64,000 nt of DNA from JANMOK01 sp031415055 (lineage in GTDB: Bacteria > Pseudomonadota > Alphaproteobacteria > Rhodobacterales > Rhodobacteraceae), in NCBI GenBank assembly GCA_031415055.1, contig JANOQZ010000021.1:1-64000 (forward strand). Reading direction: 5' to 3'. Positions 16,016 through 24,861 of this stretch are shown here, in pieces. Position 1 is the first letter of the stretch, and each line of letters begins with the position of its first letter. The translations under genes and the position numbers were made by a program. The notes beneath the pieces were generated by a model. It was not told where the DNA came from and did no database searches. It saw nothing but the letters and a program-made list of their open reading frames with translations.

Positions 16016-16894
16016 ATGTTCCAGCGAGCCAAACAAATTGTCAGGAAGGTTCTGCGTTTTTACGTAACATGCTTATTTCGAGCTTTTCACGGCAAATATT
16101 GGCGAGTGGACCGGGGGACAGGCGTGGTTTCATTCAGCGTTGCCTCACTAAACTTTTTGGGCTTTATCCCAGCATCGTGGAGCGATTTTGCCAATGGCCT
16201 GCCCATACTTTTCTTCACAATCGTTTTTGTTCTTTGGTTTCTTGGTCATCTTGTCGCTGGGCCATACCTTCTCTATGCCGAGGAGTTGGATCGGGCCAAT
16301 CGTCTGGACGAACAACAAAAACCAAAACTCCGGATTTCCGCTCGCGACGCAGTGTTAGATGATGGCTACACAATGGAGACTCAGGGCGGCTCGCGTCAGA
16401 CGGTAGTCAGCCAGTCTAGCCAAGTAGTAGTTCTTGATGTTGTAAACGACGGCATGGAAACACTGACAGACTGCACCTGCAGAGTCATGGGTGCCTGGAA
16501 GATGTTGGAGCATGGAAGCGAGAGGATGGCATTGCACGGGTCGGTTGTGCTGTCATGGAGCAGAGACCTAGAAAGACCGGAATTCAGTGCTGACATTGAG
16601 CCAAGTGACACTTGCGTTGCATACGTCGCGCAACTGCATCCCGGAGGGTTCGCGTGGATATTCCGCAAACTAGCCGGGCTGCCTTCCGAGTATCATCAAA
16701 TGTTCGGTGAGAGCGGAAGGTATCACGTTATGCTGCAATTCAAGTCGAGCCTGCCAAACCCCTTGCAGTTGTTGGTTGAACTGAATGTCCTTCCATCTAA
16801 GCAAATCTCCGGCCACGTTCAACGCGCGAATTACTCATTCTCGATCTTGAAGCAACGCGCACCACGGCTGTTGCCTCAAGACTTCAAGGAATAA
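16016..16894 (+). CDS. Hypothetical two-TM membrane protein
   Basis: A 292-residue protein of no recognised family. A basic N-terminus is followed by two hydrophobic segments near residues 37-55 and 62-84. The rest is a soluble region of about 200 residues with beta-rich stretches such as QVVVLDVVNDGMETLTDC. This layout suggests an Ig-like domain presented on one face of the inner membrane. It is divergent from the HEPN-like gene across about 200 bp and ends before an IS remnant. Bases look more AT-rich than those of neighbouring housekeeping genes. Confidence 0.6.
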   Translation: MFQRAKQIVRKVLRFYVTCLFRAFHGKYWRVDRGTGVVSFSVASLNFLGFIPASWSDFANGLPILFFTIVFVLWFLGHLVAGPYLLYAEELDRANRLDEQQKPKLRISARDAVLDDGYTMETQGGSRQTVVSQSSQVVVLDVVNDGMETLTDCTCRVMGAWKMLEHGSERMALHGSVVLSWSRDLERPEFSADIEPSDTCVAYVAQLHPGGFAWIFRKLAGLPSEYHQMFGESGRYHVMLQFKSSLPNPLQLLVELNVLPSKQISGHVQRANYSFSILKQRAPRLLPQDFKE

Positions 16895-16957
16895 AAACTG
16901 AGTTAAGTGTTTTTCTTTCGCCAGCGCTTGAAGCGTTTGGCTTTCTCTTGAAGCGTC

Positions 16958-17092
16958 TTAGGCCGCGTCAGGCCTCCGATAGGTCAACCGTTTACCTTTG
17001 ATGCCAAGTAACGCGGCATCGGCGCGGTCGGTATCGCTCACGTCGCGCTGGTTGTATCGGAAGTCAAACTCACGGTAATAACGGTGCAAATG
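16958..17092 (-). pseudogene. 3' remnant of an IS1595-family (ISXO2-like) transposase gene
   Basis: Translating the minus strand from 17092 gives HLHRYYREFDFRYNQRDVSD, then DRADAALLGIKGKRLTYR and a stop at 16958. This is the characteristic end of ISXO2-like DDE transposases, where HLHRY..EFDFRYN and GKRLTYR are conserved. Upstream of 17092 the frame no longer resembles a transposase, so only about 45 codons remain. The rest of 16895-17260 shows no gene. The remnant marks the right side of the accessory segment that begins after csaA. Confidence 0.72.
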
Positions 17093-17260
17093 CCTACCAC
17101 TACGTCAAGTATATAATTGCGCATGTTGCGGATGTCGCGTTGGTCTTTCGCATGTGCATCCTAGCCGCCACCGCGGACATTCGGGCTGCCGGGTGGGGAT
17201 TGCGATGGAAACGTGTCGCCAAGGGTCGATCAAGCGGGGCCAAAAGCCTGCCCAAATGCA

Positions 17261-17848
17261 CTAGGCAGGCACGTCACCCCAAGCCTGTCGCCAGTGCCGC
17301 CGACACAGCGAGACATAGGTTTCGTTGCCGCCGATCAGGACCTGCGCCCCGTCTTTCAGCGCCTTTCCATCCGGCCCTTGGCGCACCACCATCGTGGCCT
17401 TGCGCCCGCAATGGCAAATGGTACGAATTTCGCGCATGTCATCCGCCAGAGCCAGCAAAGTGGCCGAGCCGGGGAATAGTTCGCCGCGAAAATCGACCCG
17501 CAAACCGTAGCACATGATGGGAATATTCAGATCATCGGCGGCGCGGGCCAGTTGCCAAACCTGCGCGGGCGTCAGGAACTGCGCCTCGTCAATCAGCACG
17601 CACGCCAGATTGCCTTGCGCAAGCTGGCGCTGGATTTTGGCGAAAAGGTCATCGCTCGCCTCGAACGTATCCGCCGCCTCGCCGATGCCAATGCGCGACC
17701 CAATTCGCCCGGCACCGACGCGATTGTCGAGCCTCGCGGTCAACAAATAAGTCCGCATGCCGCGCTCGCGGTAATTATGCGAGGCTTGCAACAGGATGGT
17801 CGATTTCCCGGCATTCATTGTGGCATAGTTGAAATACAGTTTGGCCAT
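17261..17848 (-). CDS. tdk: Thymidine kinase
   Basis: A 195-residue type II TK for thymidine salvage. P-loop MNAGKSTILLQ at residues 11-21, DEAQFLTPAQV near 90, the lasso-type VVRQGPDG near 153 and GGNETYVSLCRRHW near 173 are all present. Zinc-binding cysteines are visible (CHCGRKA; CRRHW). A downstream-oriented periplasmic gene ends 6 bp before its start, on the same strand. Confidence 0.96.
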   Translation of the reverse strand: MAKLYFNYATMNAGKSTILLQASHNYRERGMRTYLLTARLDNRVGAGRIGSRIGIGEAADTFEASDDLFAKIQRQLAQGNLACVLIDEAQFLTPAQVWQLARAADDLNIPIMCYGLRVDFRGELFPGSATLLALADDMREIRTICHCGRKATMVVRQGPDGKALKDGAQVLIGGNETYVSLCRRHWRQAWGDVPA

Positions 17849-17854
17849 GCCTGC

Positions 17855-18358
17855 CTATTCCAAAAGCAGCAATGTGGCGTCAAAGGTGCCCTCGACCTGG
17901 CGCGAATTTTGCATATCGATTGTAGCGCCAAAATCGTCGCTGCGGCCCAAAGTCCCGGCGAATTTGCCGCTGATATGCAAAGCACCATCATCAAATTCCG
18001 CTGCCGTGACTTGGATTTCCGCCTTGTCGGTTTGCGACAGATAAAGAATGTCCGGCGTGCGATAATAGCCGATTTCGCGCGCCAAAACGATGTAGCCGCC
18101 CGCATCGGGAACGATCTCGAACGTCAGCGAAACGGACCCGGCAGTTTCGAGAACCGTGTTCGGAATCGCGTGACCAAAAATACTGACCCAAGCGTAGGTT
18201 TCGTCGCCGTCCCACGAACTTTGGCCGCCTTCGGCGCTGCTGGTGACAAACCAGTGGGTCGCAAATCCTTGCAGAGTTCCGTCGATTTGACCGATTACTT
18301 CTTGCGCCCGCAAAGGGGCGGGAAACAGCAACAGTAGAATGGGGATCAGGCGAAGCAT
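17855..18358 (-). CDS. Secreted/periplasmic hypothetical protein
   Basis: About 167 residues. MLRLIPILLLLFPAPLRAQE is a clear Sec signal peptide with cleavage after AQ or RA. The mature part is beta-rich and acidic, with alternating SLTFEIVPDAGGYIVLAREI strands. No catalytic motif is recognised. The start is set at the ATG at 18358; a TTG at 18373 would add a basic PRKA. It lies just upstream of tdk on the same strand. Confidence 0.7.
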   Translation of the reverse strand: MLRLIPILLLLFPAPLRAQEVIGQIDGTLQGFATHWFVTSSAEGGQSSWDGDETYAWVSIFGHAIPNTVLETAGSVSLTFEIVPDAGGYIVLAREIGYYRTPDILYLSQTDKAEIQVTAAEFDDGALHISGKFAGTLGRSDDFGATIDMQNSRQVEGTFDATLLLLE

Positions 18359-18418
18359 TGCCTTTCTTGGCAAAGCGGTTGCGCAAAGGCAAGGCGTGCT
18401 TTGGGGTGTCGGGCGGCC

Positions 18419-18937
18419 TTAACGATAGAAGACGTTGCCGCCAAACTGGCCGCGCGGGTCCAGCGTATTGAACCACGCCGATCCCGCCCAAGCGGCGCGG
18501 AAAAACAATGCTCCATGCGTGATGTCTTCGCCGCGATCGGCCAACAGCGTTGTCGCCATTTGTTCGGATGCAGCTTTTACTTCCGCCGAATGGAATTCCT
18601 CGGACTTGCTGTCGCAGCGATAGGAAAATTGGCACGAGCCGTTATAGCGCTGGTCAACCACACCGCAAATTGTGCGCGGAAACCGCGGGTCGGCGGCGCG
18701 GTTGAGGACGACCTCGCCAACGGCGCGGCGACCGACATCATTGGTGGAACCGGCCTCGAAATAAATCGCCTCGGTTAGGCAGGAATGTTCGGACGCGCTA
18801 ATTTCGACGGCTTTGGTGGATTGATTGGGGGCAATGCCCATGCCGGTGCAATTGGCCAGAATCAGCAAGCCCGATGCCAGATACGAGAATTTTCTGAGCG
18901 ATGTCAGATACTTAACGTTCTGGCGCACGTGGTCCAC
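18419..18937 (-). CDS. SleB-like cell wall hydrolase
   Basis: A 172-residue protein with a hydrophobic N-terminal segment near residues 16-31, containing an LANC lipobox-like sequence. The Hydrolase_2 domain follows: CLTEAIYFEAG with the catalytic Glu, GRRAVGEVVLNRAADPRFP, TICGVVDQ and CQFSYRCD. It should cleave peptidoglycan (lytic transglycosylase/amidase type) in the envelope. It begins with GTG at 18937; a second GTG at 18928 is possible. Confidence 0.9.
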   Translation of the reverse strand: MDHVRQNVKYLTSLRKFSYLASGLLILANCTGMGIAPNQSTKAVEISASEHSCLTEAIYFEAGSTNDVGRRAVGEVVLNRAADPRFPRTICGVVDQRYNGSCQFSYRCDSKSEEFHSAEVKAASEQMATTLLADRGEDITHGALFFRAAWAGSAWFNTLDPRGQFGGNVFYR

Positions 18938-19076
18938 CCCCGGTTGGCAACTCGGTCTGGTTAGGCGGAGTCAGGGACTGCACGCAAGCTGCACAGAAAA
19001 TCTGCGCGGAATCCTGCCGGTGGGGCTGTGGATAAGTTGAAAGGTTAACGGGGTGAATTGCGCGGACTCGCTGAGT

Positions 19077-19150
19077 GGGGCGGGGTTGGTGGAGGGGGTT
19101 ACGGGAAGGGAGTTGGGGCGGATTTTGGGCTGGGGGTTGGGGGTTGGCGT
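19077..19150 (+). other. G-rich tract with G-quadruplex potential
   Basis: The plus strand carries at least seven runs of three or more G within about 75 bases: GGGG, GGGG, GGGGG, GGG, GGG, GGGG, then GGG, GGGGG and GGGGG. Loops are mostly 1-9 bases. This exceeds what the codon bias of the region would give, and no gene covers it. It ends about 40 bp before the antitoxin-like gene. Confidence 0.6.
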
Positions 19151-19191
19151 GGTATGTTGAGGTGTCGTTCCTTTTGGTCGGTGAGTTGAAA

Positions 19192-19482
19192 ATGAAAAAG
19201 CGCGTGAACGTGGCAGTGCCTGTTGAGTTGAAAGCTGCCGCGCAGACAATGGCAGCAAAGCAGGGTGTTTCGCTGAACAGGTTTGTGGTGATGGCTTTGA
19301 CGGCAAAGATTGGTTCGTCAGGCGCGGCGGAGTTTTTTGCGGAACGCGGGAAGGGTGGGGATCCGGAACCGGCGATTGCGATGTTGAAGAGGGTTGGGGT
19401 GAGGGTTAGGCATTACTCTTCAATTTTCCAACAACGACATGGTATGCAAAATCAACATATTGCGAAAAAAGTTGGAGTTTGA
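19192..19482 (+). CDS. Ribbon-helix-helix antitoxin-like protein (HicB-family C-terminal type)
   Basis: A 96-residue frame. MKKRVNVAVPVELKAAAQTM and GVSLNRFVVMALTAKI form an RHH/MetJ-Arc fold as in HicB-type antitoxins. EFFAERGKGGDPEPAIAMLKRVG continues the family pattern. From about residue 71 (RVRHYSS...) the sequence no longer fits and is antisense to the 3' end of the HNH gene, so the native C-terminus may have been replaced. No toxin gene is adjacent. The start is the ATG at 19192, downstream of the G-rich tract. Confidence 0.6.
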   Translation: MKKRVNVAVPVELKAAAQTMAAKQGVSLNRFVVMALTAKIGSSGAAEFFAERGKGGDPEPAIAMLKRVGVRVRHYSSIFQQRHGMQNQHIAKKVGV

Positions 19483-20151
19483 CTCCTAAGTATGTCTCGG
19501 TTGGATAGCGAATTTCAAAATACTCCCACGAATGAAGTTTATCACCGACTTTTCCGCATGGTGCGGTGCCAATAAACTGCGTGTGGTCGCCATTACCTTG
19601 GATTATATAGTCCACAAGAATTGGCTCAAAATAGTCGATACTGTGGTTCCAAATGGCAAGACCATAAGCAATTTTGCAAATGAGTCTGTAGAAGTGCCCA
19701 GGTGTAAATCTAAATTCATAACTTCCAGTTTCGCCGTTTGGACGATGTGCAGAGAGTAAAACTAATTTTATAGCATCGATCGGCCTTACTCCCACAAAAT
19801 CGCCGCTTTCAATCCTCGGTGGCATCATTGGATCAAGCAAAAAATCGCCGTGAACGCATCCCCTAAGGGTATGTCAACAATATTTCCGTCAGGTTTGATA
19901 AGTAACGGATTCGCTGGCTTACGCTTAGGCCTTGCAGAATGAATTTTTAACTTATTGCGGGCAACGCCCCACGTTTCCCGGAGAATTTTTTGTTCCCAAG
20001 GGTTTATTGCGCACTGGCAGGTCATACAGCTTGCCTGTTCTAATTCAATTCTTCCGCCAAGTGCATCTGGCAAGGGATGCTCTATTGTTAATGGCAGCGC
20101 CGCACTGCCACAATATATGCATTTACCGATGAATTTCTTTTGCTCTGACAT
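19406..20151 (-). pseudogene. HNH endonuclease gene split by a -1 frameshift
   Basis: Two overlapping minus-strand frames make one HNH protein. The first (20151 to about 19850) has CIYCGSAALPLTIEHPLPDA, a LGG loop and ASCMTCQ, the zinc/HNH core. The second (to 19406) has GHFYRLICKIAYGLAIWNHS and a C-terminal YHVVVGKL, both expected further along the same family. The switch is at a run of six T (plus-strand A6 at about 19841-19846). One extra T would restore a protein of about 248 residues. It may be a real mutation, P-site slippage or a sequence error. AT-rich composition suggests foreign origin. Confidence 0.7.
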
Positions 20152-20213
20152 TTACATGCCTGCTCTCAAAAAGCTGGGCTACCAAACCGCCCCTCACCCG
20201 TCGCTTCGCGCCA

Positions 20214-20237
20214 CCCTCTCCCGCAAACGGGCGAGGG
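20214..20237. repeat. REP-like inverted repeat downstream of carB
   Basis: CCCTCTCCCG at 20214-20223 pairs with CGGGCGAGGG at 20228-20237 around a CAAA loop, with one T/C mismatch. The sequence resembles the dispersed CCCTCTCCCGC palindromes common in proteobacterial intergenic DNA. It lies 6 bp past the carB stop (minus strand) and could also act as a transcript stabiliser or terminator. Confidence 0.5.
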
Positions 20238-20242
20238 AAGGA

Positions 20243-23200
20243 TCACCCCTCCTGCAAGCTCCTCACCTCCAACTCTCCAACCCCTCGATCCCGCATCGCC
20301 ATCGCTGCCGCCCGCGCCCCTGCAGCGGTGGTGTAATACGGGATGCGGTCGTACAGGGCGACCGATCTGATCCCTCGGCTGTCCGAAATACTCTGCGTCC
20401 CCTCTGTCGTGTTGAACACCAGTTGCACCTTGCCGTCTTTCATCGCGTCGACAATATCCGGGCGGCCTTCGTAGACTTTGTTGATGGCTTTGGCGGGGAT
20501 GCGGTGGCGGGCGAGGAAGTCGCGGGTGCCGCGGGTGGCGATTAGGTCAAAACCGAGGGTGACCAGAATTTTGGCGGCGTCGAGAATCATTTCGCCTTTG
20601 TCGGTGTCTTTGATCGAAATGAAGCAGGTGCCGCTGGTGGGCAGGTCAACCCCGGCCCCCATCTGGCTTTTCAGGAAGGCGATGGGGAACGAGGCGTCGC
20701 TGCCCATGACTTCGCCGGTGCTCCGCATTTCCGGGCCAAGCAGCGTATCGACGCCGGGGAAGCGGGCGAAGGGCATGACGGCCTCCTTGACGGCGAAGCG
20801 TTTGGTGTCGGGGGAGGCGAGGGTGAAGGCGCTGAGCTTCTCACCCGCCATGACCCTTGCGGCAATCGCGGCGACGGGTGAACCGGTGGCCTTGGCCACG
20901 AACGGCACGGTGCGGCTGGCGCGGGGGTTCACTTCCAGCACGTAGATCACGCCGTCCTTGATGGCGAATTGCACGTTCATCAGGCCGACGACGCCAAGGG
21001 CAAGGGCCATTTGGGCGGTTTGGCGTTTCATCTCTTCTATCACGTCGCGGCTCAGCGAATAAGGCGGCAGCGAGCAGGCGCTGTCGCCGGAATGCACCCC
21101 GGCTTCCTCGATATGTTCCATCACGCCCGCCACATGTACATCGGTGCCGTCGCAAATGGCGTCAACGTCGACTTCGGTGGCGTCGGTGAGGTACGAATCC
21201 AGCAACACCGGGCTGTCACCCGACACATGAACGGCGGTGGCGATGTAGCGGGCGAGGTGTTCGTCGTCACGGACGATTTCCATGGCCCGACCACCGAGCA
21301 CATAGGACGGGCGGATGACCAGCGGATAGCCGACGCGCTTGGCGATTTGCATCGCCTCGGCTTCCGACCTAGCGGTGCCGTTGTTGGGCTGTTTCAGGCC
21401 AAGTTTTTGCAGCAGCGCCGAAAAGCGCTCGCGATCTTCGGCCAGGTCGATGGCATCGGGCGAGGTGCCAAGGATGGGGATGCCTTCGGCTTGCAGCGCG
21501 TCGGCCAGTTTCAGCGGGGTTTGGCCGCCGAATTGCACGATGACGCCTTTCAGGGTACCGTTTTCCTGCTCCACCCGCAGGATTTCCAGCACGCATTCCA
21601 GCGTCAACGGTTCAAAATACAGGCGATCCGAGGTGTCGTAATCGGTCGAGACAGTTTCCGGGTTGCAGTTGACCATAATGGTTTCATAGCCCGCCTCGGT
21701 CAGCGCATAGCAGGCGTGACAGCAGCAATAGTCGAACTCGATCCCCTGCCCGATGCGGTTGGGACCGCCGCCGAGGATGACAATTTTCTGCCGGTCGGTC
21801 GGGCGGGCCTCGCATTCGGCATAGCCCCCGGCGAGGGATTCGTAGGTGGAATACATGTAGGGGGTTTGCGCTTCGAATTCGGCGGCGCAGGTGTCGATGC
21901 GTTTGAATACTGCTTTGACGCCGTGTTTGAGGCGCGTGGCGCGGACGGCGCTTTCTTTTTGGCCGGTGAGAATTGCCAGACGGGCGTCGGAAAAGCCCAT
22001 CATTTTCAGCCGTCGCATGTGGAACGGGTCGGTGGGCAGGCCGTTTTTGAAGATTTCGGCTTCCTTGATGATGATCTCGCGGATGCGCTCCAGAAACCAC
22101 GGGTCGAATTTGGTGGCGGCATAGATTTCGTCGTTATTCAGCCCTTCGCGCATGGCTTGGGCGATGATGCGAATGCGGTCGGGGGTTTGTTTGGACAGGG
22201 CGAAGATTATGGCGGCCTTGCGGTCGGCATGCTCAAAGCCGGGGATGTCGATTTCATCGAACCCGGTCAGGCCGGTTTCCAGCGAGCACAGCGCCTTTTG
22301 CACGGATTCGTGGAAAGAGCGGCCAATCGCCATGGCTTCGCCGACCGATTTCATCGCGGTGGTCAGGTCGGGTTTGGCACCGGGGAATTTTTCAAAGGCA
22401 AAGCGGGGGATTTTGGTGACGACGTAGTCGATGGTCGGCTCGAAACTGGCCGGTGTGACCTTGGTGATGTCGTTGTCAAGTTCGTCGAGCGTGTAGCCGA
22501 CCGCCAGTTTGGCGGCGATCTTGGCGATGGGAAAACCGGTGGCTTTGGAAGCCAAAGCGGAAGAGCGCGAGACGCGCGGGTTCATCTCGATCACCACCAT
22601 GCGGCCAGTTTCGGGGTGCATGCCGAATTGGACGTTTGAGCCGCCAGTCTCGACCCCGATCTCGCGCAGAACGGCAATCGAGGCGTTGCGCATGATTTGG
22701 TATTCTTTATCGGTCAGGGTCAAAGCTGGGGCGACGGTGATGGAATCGCCGGTGTGCACCCCCATCGGATCGACGTTTTCGATCGAACAGACGATGATGC
22801 AGTTGTCGGCGGTGTCGCGCACCACTTCCATCTCGAATTCTTTCCAGCCCAGCAGGCTTTCGTCGATCAAGATTTGGCTGACGGGCGATGCTTCGAGGCC
22901 AGTGCGGCAGATATGTTCGAAATCTTCGCGGTTGTAAGCCACCCCGCCACCGGTGCCGCCCATGGTGAAGGCGGGGCGGATGATGGCGGGCAGGCCGACA
23001 TAATCGATGGCTGACAGGGCTTCCGCCATGGCGGAATTGTAGTCCCAACGACCGTTCTCCAGCTTTTTCGCCGCCACGATGGTGGCTTTGGGGTTTTCCA
23101 GTCCCAACCGATCCATCGCCTCACGGAACAGCTTGCGATCCTCGGCCATTTCGATGGCCTTGCGCTTGGCCCCGATCAGTTCGACGCCGAATTTCGCAAG

Positions 23201-23527
23201 AATGCCCATGTCATCTAGCGCCAGCGCCGTATTCAGCCCTGTCTGCCCGCCCATCGTGGGCAACAGCGCGTCCGGACGCTCTTTCTCGATGATTTTGGCA
23301 ACGATTTCCGGGGTGATCGGCTCGATATAGGTGGCATCCGCCATGCCCGGATCGGTCATGATCGTGGCGGGGTTCGAGTTGACCAGAATGACGCGATAGC
23401 CCTCTTCACGCAGCGCTTTGCAGGCCTGTGCGCCGGAATAATCGAACTCACACGCTTGGCCGATGACGATTGGCCCGGCCCCGATAATCATGATTGAGGA
23501 GATGTCGGTTCTTTTTGGCATCGGCAC
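20243..23527 (-). CDS. carB: Carbamoyl-phosphate synthase large subunit
   Basis: A 1094-residue enzyme making carbamoyl phosphate for arginine and pyrimidines. Two ATP-grasp halves are visible, each with its own pre-domain: IMIIGAGPIVIGQACEFDYS at residues 12-31 and KIVILGGGPNRIGQGIEFDY near 575. Each half has an ATP-binding loop (AFTMGGTGGG; SYVLGGRAMEIV) and a VLEVNPRASR/VIEMNPRVSR segment. A C-terminal methylglyoxal-synthase-like allosteric domain follows from about 960. The length is standard. carA is not adjacent here. Confidence 0.98.
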   Translation of the reverse strand: MPMPKRTDISSIMIIGAGPIVIGQACEFDYSGAQACKALREEGYRVILVNSNPATIMTDPGMADATYIEPITPEIVAKIIEKERPDALLPTMGGQTGLNTALALDDMGILAKFGVELIGAKRKAIEMAEDRKLFREAMDRLGLENPKATIVAAKKLENGRWDYNSAMAEALSAIDYVGLPAIIRPAFTMGGTGGGVAYNREDFEHICRTGLEASPVSQILIDESLLGWKEFEMEVVRDTADNCIIVCSIENVDPMGVHTGDSITVAPALTLTDKEYQIMRNASIAVLREIGVETGGSNVQFGMHPETGRMVVIEMNPRVSRSSALASKATGFPIAKIAAKLAVGYTLDELDNDITKVTPASFEPTIDYVVTKIPRFAFEKFPGAKPDLTTAMKSVGEAMAIGRSFHESVQKALCSLETGLTGFDEIDIPGFEHADRKAAIIFALSKQTPDRIRIIAQAMREGLNNDEIYAATKFDPWFLERIREIIIKEAEIFKNGLPTDPFHMRRLKMMGFSDARLAILTGQKESAVRATRLKHGVKAVFKRIDTCAAEFEAQTPYMYSTYESLAGGYAECEARPTDRQKIVILGGGPNRIGQGIEFDYCCCHACYALTEAGYETIMVNCNPETVSTDYDTSDRLYFEPLTLECVLEILRVEQENGTLKGVIVQFGGQTPLKLADALQAEGIPILGTSPDAIDLAEDRERFSALLQKLGLKQPNNGTARSEAEAMQIAKRVGYPLVIRPSYVLGGRAMEIVRDDEHLARYIATAVHVSGDSPVLLDSYLTDATEVDVDAICDGTDVHVAGVMEHIEEAGVHSGDSACSLPPYSLSRDVIEEMKRQTAQMALALGVVGLMNVQFAIKDGVIYVLEVNPRASRTVPFVAKATGSPVAAIAARVMAGEKLSAFTLASPDTKRFAVKEAVMPFARFPGVDTLLGPEMRSTGEVMGSDASFPIAFLKSQMGAGVDLPTSGTCFISIKDTDKGEMILDAAKILVTLGFDLIATRGTRDFLARHRIPAKAINKVYEGRPDIVDAMKDGKVQLVFNTTEGTQSISDSRGIRSVALYDRIPYYTTAAGARAAAMAMRDRGVGELEVRSLQEG

Positions 23528-23700
23528 CCATTTCGGCGTCTAAGGACAAGCAAATTGCCGTGCTTATAGAGGGTGCTTGGCGGGGCGCAAGCGGGGGCGG
23601 CCGAAAACTTTTTTGAAGGGTTTACGCGGGCAGAGTTTCGCCTGTAATTCGCCGGGGATCAGCGCTAAATGCGGGACGCAAAACGCTACTGGACAATGCC

Positions 23701-24861
23701 TTGGCCCAATCGCCGCAAATCCTGTTCGACTTTGGCCCTTCAGGCGGCGCTGATCTATTTGCCGCTCCGGTTGAAATGATCGTTGCTCGCGAACCGAACG
23801 ACGTTCTGCCGACCCTATTGCGGGCCGAAGCCGCGTTGCAACGTGGGTTTTGGGTGGCGGGTTATGTTTCCTACGAGGCGGGCTATGTGCTGGAGCCGAA
23901 ACTGGCGACTCTGATGCCAAAAAGTCGCCGCGTGCCGTTGGTGTGCTTTGGTGTGTTTTCTGGGCCGGATGCGGCGGCGGCGAAGGCACTGCTGATCCGC
24001 GCCGATGCACAGGCGGCGATTGCTGACCTTAGCGCACTACAGGTCGCATTGGACGAACGCGCCTATGAAATCGTCTTTAACACGGTGATGGATTTGATCC
24101 GCGCGGGAGACATCTATCAAGCAAACCTCAGCATGCCGATGCAGGCGCGGATGCGCGGCAATCCTGTGGCTTTGTGGGGGGCACTGCGTCGAAAGCAGAG
24201 TGTGCGTCACGGGGCATTCGTGCAATTGAGCGACGACGTAACGCTACTCTCGCGTTCGCCGGAATTGTTTTTTGGCACCGATGGCACGGGGCTTATCCAA
24301 ACGCGCCCGATGAAGGGCACGGCACCGCGCAATATTGATGCCGCAATCGATGCGGCCATAGTCGAGAACCTGCGCAATGACGCTAAGAACCGGGCCGAAA
24401 ACCTGATGATTGTTGATCTCTTGCGTAACGATCTGGGCCGGATATGCCGGATTGGCTCGATCCATGTGCCCGAATTATTTGCCATTGAGAGCTATGCAAC
24501 TGTGCATCAAATGGTCAGCCAAGCGCAGGGACGCTTGATGCCGGGCGTTGGCTTGGCAGGGATATTCAAGGCGTTGTTTCCCTGCGGGTCAGTAACGGGA
24601 GCTCCAAAAATTCGGGCGATGCAAGTGATTGAACAGGTCGAAACCACCGCGCGTGACGTCTATTGCGGCTCTATCGGTTGGGCGGCGCCGGACGGTCGGG
24701 CCAGCTTCAACGTCGCTATTCGCACGTTGCATTTGTATGGCGACAGCGAGATTGTGCTGAACGCCGGTGGCGGCATTGTCGCCGACAGCACCGCACAATC
24801 CGAATATGACGAGGCGTTATGGAAAGCCCGTTTCGCGGCATTGCCCAAGAGCAAAGCATGA
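23701..24861 (+). CDS. pabB: Aminodeoxychorismate synthase component I
   Basis: A chorismate-binding enzyme of 386 residues that forms aminodeoxychorismate for folate. The signature order is present: RAGDIYQANLSMPMQARMRG near residue 139, LLSRSPELFFG, TRPMKGTAPR near 200, AENLMIVDLLRNDLGR near 237, and FPCGSVTGAPKIRAM near 298. No ATG fits; the TTG at 23701 is the likely start, though a CTG at 23689 cannot be excluded. The stop overlaps the next gene (aminotransferase class IV) by 4 bp. Confidence 0.92.
   Translation: MAQSPQILFDFGPSGGADLFAAPVEMIVAREPNDVLPTLLRAEAALQRGFWVAGYVSYEAGYVLEPKLATLMPKSRRVPLVCFGVFSGPDAAAAKALLIRADAQAAIADLSALQVALDERAYEIVFNTVMDLIRAGDIYQANLSMPMQARMRGNPVALWGALRRKQSVRHGAFVQLSDDVTLLSRSPELFFGTDGTGLIQTRPMKGTAPRNIDAAIDAAIVENLRNDAKNRAENLMIVDLLRNDLGRICRIGSIHVPELFAIESYATVHQMVSQAQGRLMPGVGLAGIFKALFPCGSVTGAPKIRAMQVIEQVETTARDVYCGSIGWAAPDGRASFNVAIRTLHLYGDSEIVLNAGGGIVADSTAQSEYDEALWKARFAALPKSKA

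Noticed and set aside
15815..16036. In-frame upstream extension (74 codons) of the HEPN-like gene
   Set aside because: The extension is Gly/Ser/Phe-rich and overlaps the divergent gene start; the ATG at 15814 has a better ribosome binding site.
17101..17260. Possible continuation of the transposase remnant toward tdk
   Set aside because: None of the minus-strand frames there shows transposase motifs, and stops interrupt them.
20969..22639. Long plus-strand open frame of about 556 codons opposite carB
   Set aside because: It is antisense to conserved carB and His/Phe/Gly-rich, typical of the shadow of a GC-rich gene.
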